Assembly (NCBI RefSeq): GCF_003635165.1
Contig: NZ_ML058618.1
Location: 1 to 64,000 of the forward strand
Source of the DNA: Burkholderia sp. Nafp2/4-1b
Lineage (GTDB): Bacteria; Pseudomonadota; Gammaproteobacteria; Burkholderiales; Burkholderiaceae
Length of the DNA stretch: 64,000 bases
Direction: 5' to 3'
Shown: in pieces, positions 54,146 through 63,493 of the stretch
Layout of the letters: every line of letters begins with the position of its first letter
Position numbering within the stretch: position 1 is the first letter of the stretch
Program-made: the position numbers and the translations under genes
Notes under the pieces: generated by a model
Databases searched by the model: none
Seen by the model: only the letters and a program-made list of their open reading frames with translations
What the model was told of the DNA's origin: nothing

Positions 54146-54726
54146 TGAAGGCAGTCTGTGTTTATTGCGGGTCGTCGTCGGGCGTGCGCCCCGTCTATGC
54201 GGACGCCGCGCGCGCGTTCGGCCGTGCCCTCGTCGATGCGGACCTGACGCTCGTCTACGGCGGCGGCCGCGTCGGCCTGATGGGCACGATCGCCGATGAA
54301 GTGATGGCGGCCGGCGGCCGTGCGGTCGGCGTGATCCCCGAATTGCTGCTCGACAAGGAAGTCGGCCATACCGGGCTGTCCGAACTGCACGTCGTGCCCG
54401 ACATGCATCACCGCAAGAAGATGATGGCCGACCTCGCCGACGCATTCGTCGCGATGCCCGGCGGCGCCGGCACGCTCGAGGAACTGTTCGAGGTCTATAC
54501 GTGGGCGCAGCTCGGCTATCACCGCAAGCCGGTCGCGCTGTACAACATCGATTCGTTCTACGATCCGCTGATCGCGCTGCTGCGCCACACGGTCGACGAA
54601 GGTTTCATGCGTCCGGCCTACTTCGACGCGCTGTGCGTCGACGCCGAACCGGTCGCGCTGATCGAACAGCTGCGCCGCTACCAGCCGCCGGCCCGCGACA
54701 AGTGGGCGCCGGACGCGGCCAAGTAA
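54145..54726 (+). CDS. LOG family (TIGR00730) nucleoside monophosphate phosphoribohydrolase
   Basis: 193 residues. The LONELY GUY motif PGGAGTLEELFEVYTW is complete, with MHHRKKMM before it, and the N-terminus VCVYCGSSSGVRPVYADAA. LOG proteins release ribose 5-phosphate from nucleoside 5'-monophosphates; in plants and some bacteria they activate cytokinins. The bacterial substrate is commonly AMP or another purine nucleotide. ATG 54145 shares its first base with the TetR gene stop. Confidence 0.9.
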   Translation: MKAVCVYCGSSSGVRPVYADAARAFGRALVDADLTLVYGGGRVGLMGTIADEVMAAGGRAVGVIPELLLDKEVGHTGLSELHVVPDMHHRKKMMADLADAFVAMPGGAGTLEELFEVYTWAQLGYHRKPVALYNIDSFYDPLIALLRHTVDEGFMRPAYFDALCVDAEPVALIEQLRRYQPPARDKWAPDAAK

Positions 54727-54752
54727 CGACCGCTCACCGGGAGCCGCACGCG

Positions 54753-55514
54753 ATGCCCGCACCGTCCGATCGCAAGGCCGTCCTCATCACCGGCGCGAGC
54801 CGCGGCATCGGCCGCGCGACCGCCGTGCTCGCGGCCCGGCGCGGCTGGGACGTCGGCATCAACTACGCGCACGACGCGGCGGCAGCCGAGCTGACCGCCC
54901 GGGCCGTGCGCGACGCCGGCGGGCAGGCGTGCATCGTCGCCGGCGACGTCGCAAGCGAAGCGGACGTCATCGCGATGTTCGACACCGTCACCGCTGCGTT
55001 CGGGCGCCTCGACGCGCTCGTCAACAATGCGGGGATCGTCGCGCCGTCGCTGCCGCTCGCCGACATGCCGGTCGACCGGCTGCGGCGGATGTTCGACACC
55101 AACGTGCTCGGCGCTTATCTGTGCGCACGCGAAGCCGCGCGCCGGCTGTCCACCGACCGCGGCGGGCGCGGCGGCGCGATCGTCAACGTGTCGTCGATCG
55201 CGTCCCGGCTCGGTTCGCCGAACGAATACGTCGATTACGCGGGCTCGAAGGGCGCGGTCGATTCGCTGACGATCGGCCTGGCGAAGGAACTCGGCCCGCA
55301 CGGCGTGCGCGTCAACGCAGTACGCCCGGGGCTGATCGAGACCGAAATCCATGCGAGCGGCGGACAGCCGGGCCGCGCCGCGCGCCTCGGCGCACAGACA
55401 CCGCTCGGCCGCGCGGGCGAAGCGCAGGAGATCGCCGAAGCGATCGTCTGGCTGCTTGGCGACGCGGCGTCATACACGACGGGCGCCCTGCTCGACGTCG
55501 GCGGCGGCCGATAG
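54753..55514 (+). CDS. Short-chain dehydrogenase/reductase
   Basis: 253 residues. Classical SDR: NAD(P)-binding TGASRGIGRATAVLAARRG, structural NNAG (VNNAGIVAP), catalytic Ser in NVSSIASRLGSPNEYVDYAG with Y-X3-K (YAGSK), and the C-terminal GALLDVGGGR. The Tyr-x-x-x-Lys pair is YAGSK. It probably reduces or oxidises a small carbonyl substrate with NADP(H). GGGAG lies upstream. It follows the LOG gene by 26 bases and may belong to the same transcript. Confidence 0.9.
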   Translation: MPAPSDRKAVLITGASRGIGRATAVLAARRGWDVGINYAHDAAAAELTARAVRDAGGQACIVAGDVASEADVIAMFDTVTAAFGRLDALVNNAGIVAPSLPLADMPVDRLRRMFDTNVLGAYLCAREAARRLSTDRGGRGGAIVNVSSIASRLGSPNEYVDYAGSKGAVDSLTIGLAKELGPHGVRVNAVRPGLIETEIHASGGQPGRAARLGAQTPLGRAGEAQEIAEAIVWLLGDAASYTTGALLDVGGGR

Positions 55515-55749
55515 GCCGGCAAGTGCACGCAGAAACGCACCAAAACGGGGCGAACGAGCGCTCCGTAGTCAGGACGCCACAAATCTCTACAATCTCGTGA
55601 CGGTTTCAGTAAACATTCGTAATCGATCCGTGCTCTACTAGCGCCGAGTCAAACAGTCGGTCATCCGGCTGTCATTTCGCCTTGATGCGACCCTTATTGG
55701 TCCCGGCCCATGCCGCCGGACCGGCTCGCCCCGACCCGAGATCTTTTCC
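55515..55749 (+). other. Intergenic region before GT39 gene
   Basis: 235 bases with no gene. It includes AT-richer sequence (55600-55640) and a TCGGTCATCCGGCTGTCAT segment near 55658-55676. A promoter for the GT39 gene is likely here; no clear -10/-35 pair was chosen. Confidence 0.4.
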
Positions 55750-57645
55750 ATGCCAGGAACCGCAGCGCCCGGCCGGCGAAGCACGTCCGTGCCCGCTTCG
55801 GCTCATCACACCCGCTCAGCCGCTGATCCCGACCTCGGCACGACGCTCAATGCCGCCGGCACGCCTGGCGCGGCGAGCGCCGCGCCGACCTCAGCAACCG
55901 CCGATCGCGTGCTGCGGCTCGGCTGGCGCGTCTGGCTGCTGGTCGCCGCGCTGGTCTGCGCGTATACGCTGCCGGGCGTGCTCGGTCACGATCCGTGGAA
56001 GCAGGACGAAACTTATACGTTCGGCATCATCCAGCACATGCTCGAGACGGGCGACTTCGTCGTGCCGACCAACGCGGGGCTGCCGTTCATGGAAAAGCCG
56101 CCGCTCTACGCGTGGGTCGCGACGAGCCTCGCGTGGCTGCTGCAGCGCGTGATGCCGCTGCACGACGCGGCACGGCTCGCGAGCGCGCTGTTCGCGGCGC
56201 TTGCGTTCGGCTTCATCGCGCGCGCGGCGCGCAGTGCGAGCCGCGCCGACAGCTCGCTCGACCTGCGCGTGATCGGCCCGGTCGTCCTGAGCGCCGGCAC
56301 GCTCGTCGTGATCAAGCACGTACACGACATGATGACGGACGTCGCACTGTTCGCCGGCACCGCGATGGGCTTCTGCGGCCTGCTCGAACTCGTGATGCTG
56401 CACGTCGCGCGGGCGCGGCAGATGCAGCACGGGCTGCCGGTGCGGCCGTCCGGCCGCTGGGCCGCGCCGCTCTTCGGCGCGGGCGTCGGCATCGCGCTGA
56501 TGTCGAAGGGGCTGTTCGTGCCGCTCGTGTTCGCGGCCACGCTCGCGGGTGCGCTGCTGCTCTACCCGGCCTGCCGGACGCGCGCGTTCGCACGCTCGCT
56601 CGGCGTCGCCGCGCTCGTGTTCGCGCCGTTCGCGCTGATCTGGCCGACCGCGCTGTTCCTGCGCTCCGAGACGCTGTTCATGACCTGGTTCTGGGACAAC
56701 AACGTCGGCCGCTTCTTCGGTTTCTCGGTGCCCGAGCTCGGCGCGGAAAACGACAAGCCGTTCTTCATCCTGCGCGCGTTCGTGCTGCTCGGCTTCCCGG
56801 TCGCGCCGCTCGCGATCGTCGCACTGGTGCGCGGCGCATGGCGCGACTGGCGCACGCCGCGCATCGCGCTGCCCGTGCTGTTCGCCGGCGTCGGCCTCGC
56901 GGTGCTGCAAGTGTCCGCGACCTCGCGCCAGCTCTACATCCTGCCGTTCTTCGCGCCGCTCGCGCTGGTCGCCGCGCAGGCGATCGACCGCCTGCCGCGC
57001 GGGCTGCATCTAGCGTGGGACTACCTGAGCCGCCTGTTGTTCGGTACCGTCGTCGCGCTCGCGTGGATGATCTGGGCCGTGATGGCCGATCCCGGCGCAT
57101 CGCGCGCGAACCTCGCGGTGCTGGGCCGCTGGCTGCCGCTCGACTGGACGATGCCGATCGAGCCCGGGCTCGTGATCGGCGCGCTCGTGCTGACCGTCGG
57201 CTGGCTGTCGCTGCTGCCGAAGCTGCGCACGACGGGCCTGTGGCGCGGCGCGCTGTCGTGGGGCGCCGGCGCGCTGGTCGCGTGGGGGCTCGTCTATACG
57301 CTGCTGCTGCCGTGGCTCGACGTCGCGAAGAGCTACCGCTCGGTGTTCGACGACCTGAACGCACATCTGGCGCTCGAATGGAGCGACGGCGACTGCATGG
57401 CGAGCCTGCACGGGCTCGGCGAATCGGAAGCGCCGATGCTGTACTACTTCTCGGGGATCCAGCACACGCCGATCGACGATGCGAAGACGACGCGCTGCAC
57501 GTGGATGATCGTCCAGGGCGTGCGGGCCGTCGATCCGGCGCCGGGCAGCGAATGGAAGCTGTTCTGGACCGGCGCGCGCCCGGGGGACAACGAGGAACTG
57601 CTGCGCGTTTACGTGCGCACGCCTGAAGAACACGAAATGCAGTAA
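55750..57645 (+). CDS. ArnT-like GT39 glycosyltransferase
   Basis: 631 residues, about 12 transmembrane helices. GT-C fold: after a 45-residue disordered N-terminus, PGVLGHDPWKQDETYTFGI carries the catalytic Asp-Glu pair and AGLPFMEKPPLYAWVATSLA is a conserved ArnT/PMT motif. A soluble periplasmic C-terminal domain follows (after about residue 530). ArnT enzymes transfer undecaprenyl-linked aminoarabinose to lipid A, giving polymyxin resistance; the acceptor and donor here are inferred only from fold. A nested inverted repeat follows its stop. Confidence 0.82.
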   Translation: MPGTAAPGRRSTSVPASAHHTRSAADPDLGTTLNAAGTPGAASAAPTSATADRVLRLGWRVWLLVAALVCAYTLPGVLGHDPWKQDETYTFGIIQHMLETGDFVVPTNAGLPFMEKPPLYAWVATSLAWLLQRVMPLHDAARLASALFAALAFGFIARAARSASRADSSLDLRVIGPVVLSAGTLVVIKHVHDMMTDVALFAGTAMGFCGLLELVMLHVARARQMQHGLPVRPSGRWAAPLFGAGVGIALMSKGLFVPLVFAATLAGALLLYPACRTRAFARSLGVAALVFAPFALIWPTALFLRSETLFMTWFWDNNVGRFFGFSVPELGAENDKPFFILRAFVLLGFPVAPLAIVALVRGAWRDWRTPRIALPVLFAGVGLAVLQVSATSRQLYILPFFAPLALVAAQAIDRLPRGLHLAWDYLSRLLFGTVVALAWMIWAVMADPGASRANLAVLGRWLPLDWTMPIEPGLVIGALVLTVGWLSLLPKLRTTGLWRGALSWGAGALVAWGLVYTLLLPWLDVAKSYRSVFDDLNAHLALEWSDGDCMASLHGLGESEAPMLYYFSGIQHTPIDDAKTTRCTWMIVQGVRAVDPAPGSEWKLFWTGARPGDNEELLRVYVRTPEEHEMQ

Positions 57646-57646
57646 G

Positions 57647-57687
57647 GCCGGACGGCGCCGCGCGACGGCGCCGTCGTCAGGTCCGGC
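57647..57687. terminator. Nested inverted repeat between convergent genes
   Basis: An outer stem GCCGGAC/GTCCGGC (57647-57653, 57681-57687) encloses an inner stem ACGGCGCCG/CGGCGCCGT (57652-57660, 57666-57674). It lies directly after the GT39 stop and before the convergent DUF924 gene. No T run is present, so termination may rely on the stem itself or on Rho. Confidence 0.45.
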
Positions 57688-57731
57688 GAATGATGCCGGC
57701 GGTGCGCGAGCGCCACTTCACGCCCTTCCCC

Positions 57732-58349
57732 TCAAAACGACGAACCGGGTTGCCGCAGGAATGCGGTTTCCTCGTCGGTCGACGCCCGGCCGAGAATCGC
57801 ATTCCGGTGCGGGAAACGGCCGAAGCGCTCGACCACGGCCGCGTGGCGCAATGCGAAAGCGTGATAGCTCTCGCACCCGGCTTCGCCGCGAATGCCCGCG
57901 CACAACCGCACCGCCTCGCGCTGGCTCTCGTGCGACTCGTCATGCTCGAACGGCAGGTACGCGAACGCGCGGTGATGGCCGCTCGGCAGTTGTGCGTCCC
58001 ACCCGGCCGCCACGACGCGTCGTGCGAGCGCCAGCGCCTTCGGGTCGGCGGCAAACGCGCGCGGCGTGCCGCGATGAATGTTGCGCGAGAACTGGTCGAG
58101 GACCACGATCAGCGCGAGCGCGCCGAGCGGCGTGTCGGCCCAGCGATCGCACGCACCTTCGCACGCAGCGTCGAGCAACGCGCCATAGCGCGTGCGCAGC
58201 ACGTCGTCGAACGCCGCGCCGCCGTTGAACCATACCTTGCGCCTGTGCCCGAACTCGGCCGAATCCGGCGCGCCGAACCAGAAATCCAGAATCTCGCGCG
58301 CTTGCGGATCGAGCGCGGCAGCGCTGTCCGTCAGGTTGTCGACCGTCAT
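57732..58349 (-). CDS. DUF924 family protein
   Basis: 205 residues, full length. Family motifs are clear: ILDFWFGAPDSAEF, LIVVLDQFSRNIHRGTPRAF and FAYLPFEHDES. The fold is a helical TPR-like repeat; function is unknown. Its ATG overlaps the stop of the AlaX gene by four bases (ATGA, 58349-58346), which suggests joint expression with the tRNA-editing enzyme. Confidence 0.9.
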   Translation of the reverse strand: MTVDNLTDSAAALDPQAREILDFWFGAPDSAEFGHRRKVWFNGGAAFDDVLRTRYGALLDAACEGACDRWADTPLGALALIVVLDQFSRNIHRGTPRAFAADPKALALARRVVAAGWDAQLPSGHHRAFAYLPFEHDESHESQREAVRLCAGIRGEAGCESYHAFALRHAAVVERFGRFPHRNAILGRASTDEETAFLRQPGSSF

Positions 58350-59077
58350 GCAAACTCCAGTACGAGGCGCCGTGTCCGCGCGCTCTTCTTTTCAAGTTTG
58401 GCGACCCGCAGGTCGCCGATTTCCGACGTGTTGCGCACGTGCGTACCGCCGCACGGCTGCAGATCGACGCCGTGGATACGCAGCAGCCGGACGCGGCCCA
58501 GCCCCATCGGCGGCTTCACGCTCATCGTGCGCACGAGGTCGGGCCGCTCGGCCATTTCCGCGTCGGTGATCCATTCGGTCGTGACCGCATGCGCGCCGCG
58601 CACCAGCCGCGCGAGACGATGTTCGACGTCGACGCGGTCGATCGCGTCCGACGTCGCGAAATCGAGCCGCACATAGTCGGCCGTCACGCTGCAGCCGTCG
58701 ACCGGGTACGGCAGCACCGCGCACATCAGGTGCGCGGCCGTATGCAACCGCATGTGCCGGTAGCGGCGCAGCCAGTCGATGTCCGCGACCACGCGCGCGC
58801 CGGGCGCGAGCGCCGCAAGCTGCGCCTCCTGGCCCGCCGCGGGCACGTGCACGGCGTCATCCGGCGTTGCCCCGTCGAATTTGGCCTTGCGCGTGTCGGC
58901 GATCGTGATGGTGCTGCCGTCGCGCAGCGTCAGCGTGCCGGTGTCGCCCGCCTGCCCGCCGCCGAGCGGATAGAACACCGTGCGATCGAGGCGGATGCCG
59001 TCATCGCCGACGGCCGCGACGACGGCGTCGCATTGCGTCAGGTATGCATCTTCGCGAAACAGGGCCTGGGTCATCAT
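58346..59077 (-). CDS. Alanyl-tRNA editing protein AlaX
   Basis: 243 residues, AlaX-M type. Zinc-binding motifs are intact: His112 and His116 in LHTAAHLM, and Cys209 and His213 in PCGGTHVRN. FYPLGGGQAGDTG is the N-terminal beta-barrel signature. It deacylates Ser- or Gly-tRNA(Ala) made in error by alanyl-tRNA synthetase. The DUF924 gene overlaps its 3' end. Confidence 0.92.
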   Translation of the reverse strand: MMTQALFREDAYLTQCDAVVAAVGDDGIRLDRTVFYPLGGGQAGDTGTLTLRDGSTITIADTRKAKFDGATPDDAVHVPAAGQEAQLAALAPGARVVADIDWLRRYRHMRLHTAAHLMCAVLPYPVDGCSVTADYVRLDFATSDAIDRVDVEHRLARLVRGAHAVTTEWITDAEMAERPDLVRTMSVKPPMGLGRVRLLRIHGVDLQPCGGTHVRNTSEIGDLRVAKLEKKSARTRRLVLEFA

Positions 59078-59176
59078 CGAGCCTCATATCGATGGGGAAA
59101 CGGTCAGTGTCGCGCCGCACCGGACAGGCGCCCAGACGCAGATCGTCGGGCACCCGGACAGCAGCGTACCGGTCGC

Positions 59177-59587
59177 TCAACCGGGCCGGTTACGCATCCA
59201 GTCGGCCGTGTCGTAAAACGAATGCATGAGCCGCTCGCGCAGCGGCTCGGGCAACCCGATGTCGTCCATCGCCCACGCCATGCAGCGCAGCCACTGGTCG
59301 CGCTCGACCGATGCGATCGGGAACGGCAGGTGCCGCGCGCGCAGCCGCGGATGGCCGAACCGGCCGATGTAGTGGTCGGGGCCGCCGAGCCAGCCGCACA
59401 GGAACCAGAACAGCTTGTCGCGCGAGCCGTCGAGCGACGCCGGGTGCAGCGCGCGAATCTCCGCGAACTCGGGCTCGAGGTCCATCAGGTCGTAAAAGCG
59501 GTCCACCATGTCGCGCACGCGGGCTTCGCCGCCCACGAGCTCGAACGCCGTCGGCTGTGACGGCGCTTCATCATTCACATCGGTCAT
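59177..59587 (-). CDS. Group II truncated hemoglobin
   Basis: 136 residues. Truncated-globin motifs: FELVGGEARVRDMVDRFYDL, WFLCGWLGGPDHY with the group II Trp at G8 region, and the proximal His in the helix F region (FGHPRLRARHLPF). These haem proteins bind O2, NO or CO and are linked to NO or redox protection. Its context (AlaX upstream, permease downstream) gives no further clue. Confidence 0.9.
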   Translation of the reverse strand: MTDVNDEAPSQPTAFELVGGEARVRDMVDRFYDLMDLEPEFAEIRALHPASLDGSRDKLFWFLCGWLGGPDHYIGRFGHPRLRARHLPFPIASVERDQWLRCMAWAMDDIGLPEPLRERLMHSFYDTADWMRNRPG

Positions 59588-59629
59588 ACGGATAGTCGAA
59601 AACGGGATAGTCGGGGCCGCCGGCGACGC

Positions 59630-62245
59630 TCATGCGTCGCGCAGCGACTGCAGCGCCGGGCGCCGCAATACATTATGCAGGCTCAGCCAGCCGGCCGTAC
59701 CCGCGCACGCGACGCCGGCCGCAATGCCGGCCGGCACGAGCCACGGATCGACGGCGAGCTGGAAGTCGAACACGCGCGACGCGAGCACCCAGCCGACCGC
59801 GATCGCGCCCGCCGACGCCAGCGCCCCGGCCAGCACGCCGACGACGACGAACTCCGCCCGCTGCACCGCATTGACCTGCGCACGCGACGCGCCGAGCGCG
59901 CGCAGCAGCGCGGCCTCGCGCACGCGTTCGTCGCGCGAGCCGGCGAGCGCGGTGTACAGCACGAGCAAGCCGGCCGCGAGCGTGAACGCGAACAGGAACT
60001 GCACCGCGCCGACCACCTGCAGCATCATCCGCTGCAATTGCGCGAGGATCGGCGCGACGTCGATCGCGGTCAGGTTCGGGTAGCGTGCGATCAGCGGATC
60101 GAGCAGCGCCGCCTGCTCGGCCGGCAGGTGGAAGCTCGTCAGGTAGACGGCCGGGAAATCCTTCAGCACGGGCGGCGGCATCAGCACGAAGAAGTTGACG
60201 CGGAACGAGCCCCAGTCGAGCTTGCGCACGCTGGTGATCGGCGCGTCGACCGTCAGGCCCGTCACGTCGAAGCGCAGCGTATCGCCCGGCTTCACGTTCA
60301 GCGTCTTTGCAAGCCCGGCCTCGATCGAGATCTGCGCCCTGGCCGAATTGCCGAACCAGTCGCCGGCGACGATCCGGTTGTCGGACGGTAGTTCGGTCGT
60401 ATACGACAGGTTGAATTCGCGGTCGACGAGCCGGCGCGCCTCTTCGGACGGATACGCATCGGGATTCACCGGCTTGCCGTTGATCGCGACGAGCCGGCCG
60501 CGCACCATCGGCGCCGGCAGTGCGTCGCGCACGCCGTGCGCGGCGAGCCACGCCGCGACGTCGTCGCGCTGGTCGGGCTGGATGTCGATCAGGAACTGGT
60601 TCGGCGCATCGGGCGGCGTCGACTGCCGCCAGCCGGCGACCAGGTCGTTGCGCGTGATCGCGATCAGCAGCAGGCACATCAGGCCCAAGGCGAGCGCGGT
60701 GATCTGCAGCGCGCTGGCCGTGCCGCGCCGGTGCAGCGACGCGAGCGCGTAGCGCCAGCCGATGCCCGCGGCCACCCGCGCGTTGCGCACCGCACGCGCC
60801 GCCGCGTACAGCACGAGCCGCGCGATCAGCGCGAAGCCGACCAGCGCGCCTGCGAACCCGCCCGCGACGATCAGCCCGAGCTTCAGGTTGCCCGCCGCGA
60901 CGATCAGCAGCCCGGCGAACAGCACGACACCGATCGCGTACGCGGCCCACGCGGTGCGCGACGCGTCGCCCCAGTCGCGCCGAAGCACGCGCACCGGCGG
61001 CACGCGGGTGAGCGGCACGAGCGGCGGCAGCGCGAAGCCGAGCAGCAGCACGAGCGCGGCGCCGATCCCGACGAGCGCGGGCCACGGCGTGGGCGGCGGC
61101 AGCACGACGTCGATCAGGCCGCCGAGCGCCGCGAGCAACGCCCAGTGGCCGCCATAACCGAGCACGGCGCCCGCGATGCCCGACACGATGCCGATGCCGG
61201 CGAATTCGAGCGCGAACAGCGCGCCGAGCGTGCGGCGGCTCACGCCGAGACAGCGCATCGTCGCGCAGCCGTCGAGGTGGCGACGCATGTAGCGCTGCGC
61301 GGCCATCGCGATCGCGACTGCCGCGAGCAGCGCGGTCAGGAGCGCGACGAGCGTCAGGAAATGGCGCGCGCGATCGAGCGTCTGGCGCACCTGCGGCTGG
61401 CCTTCCTGCAGCGACTCCAGCCCGACGCCGCGCAGCTTGCCGCCGTCGACGCGATCGTGCGCATAGGCCTCGAAGCGAGCGACGGCCGGCGTGTCGCCGG
61501 CCACGAGCAGCCGGTACGTGACGCGGCTGCCGTAGCCGGTGAGCCGCGTCGCGGCGAGCTCGTCCGCGCGCATCATCAGCCGCGGCGAGAAATTGACGAA
61601 CGAGAAGCCGCGATCGAGTTCGCGGGAGATCGACGCGGCGACGGTGAACGTACGCAGTCCGACGCGCACGGTGTCCCCCGCCTTCAGATGCAGTGCATCG
61701 AGCAGCACCGGATCGGCCCATACGGTGCCGGGTGCGGGAATGGCGGTCGCCTTGTGCGCGACGGTGGCACCGGCCGGCACGATCTCGACCGCGCCGCGCA
61801 GCGGATACGCGGACGACACGGCCTTCACGGCCGCGAGGCGCGCGGGTGCCGCGCCGGTCCCCTGCCCGCCGGCGGCCGCCGCGACCATGCTCGGGAAGAT
61901 CGCGGTGGTGGCGGTGCGCAGCCCGAGTGCGCGCGCCTCGCGATCGAACGACGGATCGACCGGACGGTCGGCTCGCACGACGAAATCGGCGCCGAGCATC
62001 TGGCGCGCGTCGCGCTCGAGGCCCTGGCGCAACCGGTCGGCGAGAAAACCGACGCTCGTCAGCGCGGCGACCGCGAGCACCAATGCGAGCACGAGGAGGG
62101 TCAGTTCACCGGCACGCCAGTCGCGTGCGGTCATCCGCGCAGCCTGGCGGATCAGGTCGTGCCAGCCGAAGCGGCCGGCATGCGCGGACCGCGCGGCCCG
62201 CGACGGGCTGGCGTGCTGCCGCTCGACGGGTGACGGCGCCTTCAA
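59630..62245 (-). CDS. FtsX-like permease of an ABC transporter (YbbP type), TTG start
   Basis: About 871 residues. Architecture of large MacB/FtsX-type permeases: helix near residue 45 (ELTLLVLALVLAVAALTSVG), a long periplasmic domain, a helix cluster in the middle (residues ~250-480), another periplasmic domain, and three C-terminal helices. YbbP proteins pair with an ATPase YbbA; none is adjacent here. TTG at 62245 overlaps the DUF4126 stop (TTGA), favouring coupling; ATG 62134 is a plausible alternative. Confidence 0.8.
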   Translation of the reverse strand: MKAPSPVERQHASPSRAARSAHAGRFGWHDLIRQAARMTARDWRAGELTLLVLALVLAVAALTSVGFLADRLRQGLERDARQMLGADFVVRADRPVDPSFDREARALGLRTATTAIFPSMVAAAAGGQGTGAAPARLAAVKAVSSAYPLRGAVEIVPAGATVAHKATAIPAPGTVWADPVLLDALHLKAGDTVRVGLRTFTVAASISRELDRGFSFVNFSPRLMMRADELAATRLTGYGSRVTYRLLVAGDTPAVARFEAYAHDRVDGGKLRGVGLESLQEGQPQVRQTLDRARHFLTLVALLTALLAAVAIAMAAQRYMRRHLDGCATMRCLGVSRRTLGALFALEFAGIGIVSGIAGAVLGYGGHWALLAALGGLIDVVLPPPTPWPALVGIGAALVLLLGFALPPLVPLTRVPPVRVLRRDWGDASRTAWAAYAIGVVLFAGLLIVAAGNLKLGLIVAGGFAGALVGFALIARLVLYAAARAVRNARVAAGIGWRYALASLHRRGTASALQITALALGLMCLLLIAITRNDLVAGWRQSTPPDAPNQFLIDIQPDQRDDVAAWLAAHGVRDALPAPMVRGRLVAINGKPVNPDAYPSEEARRLVDREFNLSYTTELPSDNRIVAGDWFGNSARAQISIEAGLAKTLNVKPGDTLRFDVTGLTVDAPITSVRKLDWGSFRVNFFVLMPPPVLKDFPAVYLTSFHLPAEQAALLDPLIARYPNLTAIDVAPILAQLQRMMLQVVGAVQFLFAFTLAAGLLVLYTALAGSRDERVREAALLRALGASRAQVNAVQRAEFVVVGVLAGALASAGAIAVGWVLASRVFDFQLAVDPWLVPAGIAAGVACAGTAGWLSLHNVLRRPALQSLRDA

Positions 62246-62859
62246 TCGCGCTTGCCCCCAATCGAGTTGAGACGCGTCACCATGTGGTTCGCCATCCCGC
62301 GGAAGCCGCCCGACACGCCGCGCCACAGGCGCGGCAGCGCCCAGGCCGACGCCGCGATGAAGGCGGCGAGCAGCACGAGGAACGCGAGCGGGACGAAGAA
62401 CGCGAGGGCGAGGCCGCCGAACACGAGACCGTCCTCGGTGGACGATGCGACCCAGTTCGAGATCGGTTCGGGCGACAGGTTGATCAGCGCGCGTGTGCCG
62501 GCCTTCGCGATGTGCGCGGCACCGGCGAGCGAACCGCCGGCCAGCCCGGCGACCGCGAGCACGGTCGGGTCCGCATGGCCGAGCGCACCGGCGGCGAGCA
62601 CCGCGCCGGCCGGAATGCGGATGAAGGTGTGCACGGCGTCCCACAATGAGTCGAACGCGGGAATCTTGTCGGCAAGGAATTCGGTGACGGCGAGCACGGC
62701 GGCAGCGCCGATGACCCACGGGGACGTAAGGACGGCAAGCGTATCGGGCAGATGGAGCCAGCCGACCCGCGCGAGCACGCCGGCGATCAGCACCGTCAGG
62801 TAAAGGCGCAGCCCGCTCGCCCACGCGAGCCCCGCGCCGAGCGAAATGGCTTCGATCAT
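62242..62859 (-). CDS. DUF4126 membrane protein
   Basis: 205 residues with about four to five transmembrane helices (AISLGAGLAWASGLRLYLTV at the start, LVFGGLALAFFVPLAFLVLL near residue 160). DUF4126 has no established function. AGGAGAG precedes ATG 62859. Its stop overlaps the TTG start of the FtsX-like permease by four bases, so the two membrane proteins are likely made in a set ratio and may interact. Confidence 0.85.
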   Translation of the reverse strand: MIEAISLGAGLAWASGLRLYLTVLIAGVLARVGWLHLPDTLAVLTSPWVIGAAAVLAVTEFLADKIPAFDSLWDAVHTFIRIPAGAVLAAGALGHADPTVLAVAGLAGGSLAGAAHIAKAGTRALINLSPEPISNWVASSTEDGLVFGGLALAFFVPLAFLVLLAAFIAASAWALPRLWRGVSGGFRGMANHMVTRLNSIGGKRD

Positions 62860-63098
62860 GGCCCTCTCCTTGCACTTTCCGTGCGATTTGCCGATAGATC
62901 GGATCGAGTCGGTATGACCGGCCGCGCGGCGCGTGGCGACCAGGGCCGATGGCCGCGGACGGCGCACCGGCATTCAGGCCCGAATACGTTCCATTATAGA
63001 CAGGCTGGCAGGAGGGCCGGCGCAATTCCGCAGTGCGTCAGACGGGTACGGGTACGGGCGCGGGTGCCGGCGCCGGGCCGGCGCCCGGCGAGCCGCCG

Positions 63099-63419
63099 TC
63101 AGGCAGCCGACGACAGCTTCAGGCCGATCAGCCCGAGCACGATCAGCGACGCGCTCGCGACGCGGGCGACGGTCAGCGCCTCGCCCATCATCACGATTCC
63201 GAACACGAACGCGCCGACCGCGCCGATGCCCGTCCACACCGCGTACGCCGTGCCGAGCGGCAACTGGCGCATCGCGACCGCGAGCAGCCCGAAGCTGGCA
63301 AGCGCCGTCACGATCGTGAACACCGAAGGCCCGAGTTTCGTGAAACCCTCGGACGATTTCATGCCGGCCGCCCAGGCCACTTCCAGCAAACCGGCGATCA
63401 GCAACCATACCCACGCCAT
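63099..63419 (-). CDS. sugE: SMR transporter SugE/Gdx, guanidinium exporter
   Basis: 106 residues, four transmembrane helices, dual-topology SMR family. Glu13 in LLIAGLLEVAWAAGMKSSEG is the essential proton/substrate residue; LPLGTAYAVWTGIGAVGAF is the loop that marks SugE/Gdx rather than EmrE. Gdx proteins exchange guanidinium for protons. It is preceded by a guanidine-II riboswitch (63442-63485), which strongly supports this assignment. ATG 63419 is the start used by the family. Confidence 0.93.
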   Translation of the reverse strand: MAWVWLLIAGLLEVAWAAGMKSSEGFTKLGPSVFTIVTALASFGLLAVAMRQLPLGTAYAVWTGIGAVGAFVFGIVMMGEALTVARVASASLIVLGLIGLKLSSAA

Positions 63420-63441
63420 CTCGACGTACTCCGTCTCGGAT

Positions 63442-63485
63442 GGGGCCGTCCCCGTTGAAGCGAATGACCCGCGGTCGTCCGCGGG
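63442..63485 (-). promoter_or_regulatory. Guanidine-II (mini-ykkC) riboswitch
   Basis: On the minus strand two hairpins face each other: CCCGCGG-ACGA-CCGCGGG (63485-63468) and GGGG-ACGG-CCCC (63453-63442), separated by 14 bases. Two stems each capped with an ACGR tetraloop are the signature of the mini-ykkC RNA, known to bind free guanidinium and raise expression of the next gene. The second hairpin ends 22 bases before sugE. Confirmation would be by covariance model search. Confidence 0.9.
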
Positions 63486-63493
63486 CGGCGCCG

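Noticed and set aside
63047..63110. Possible tandem repeat (ACGGGT/GCGGGT units) and GC-rich stem downstream of sugE
   Set aside because: Short, imperfect, and without T run; best explained by local GC-rich composition, perhaps a weak terminator.
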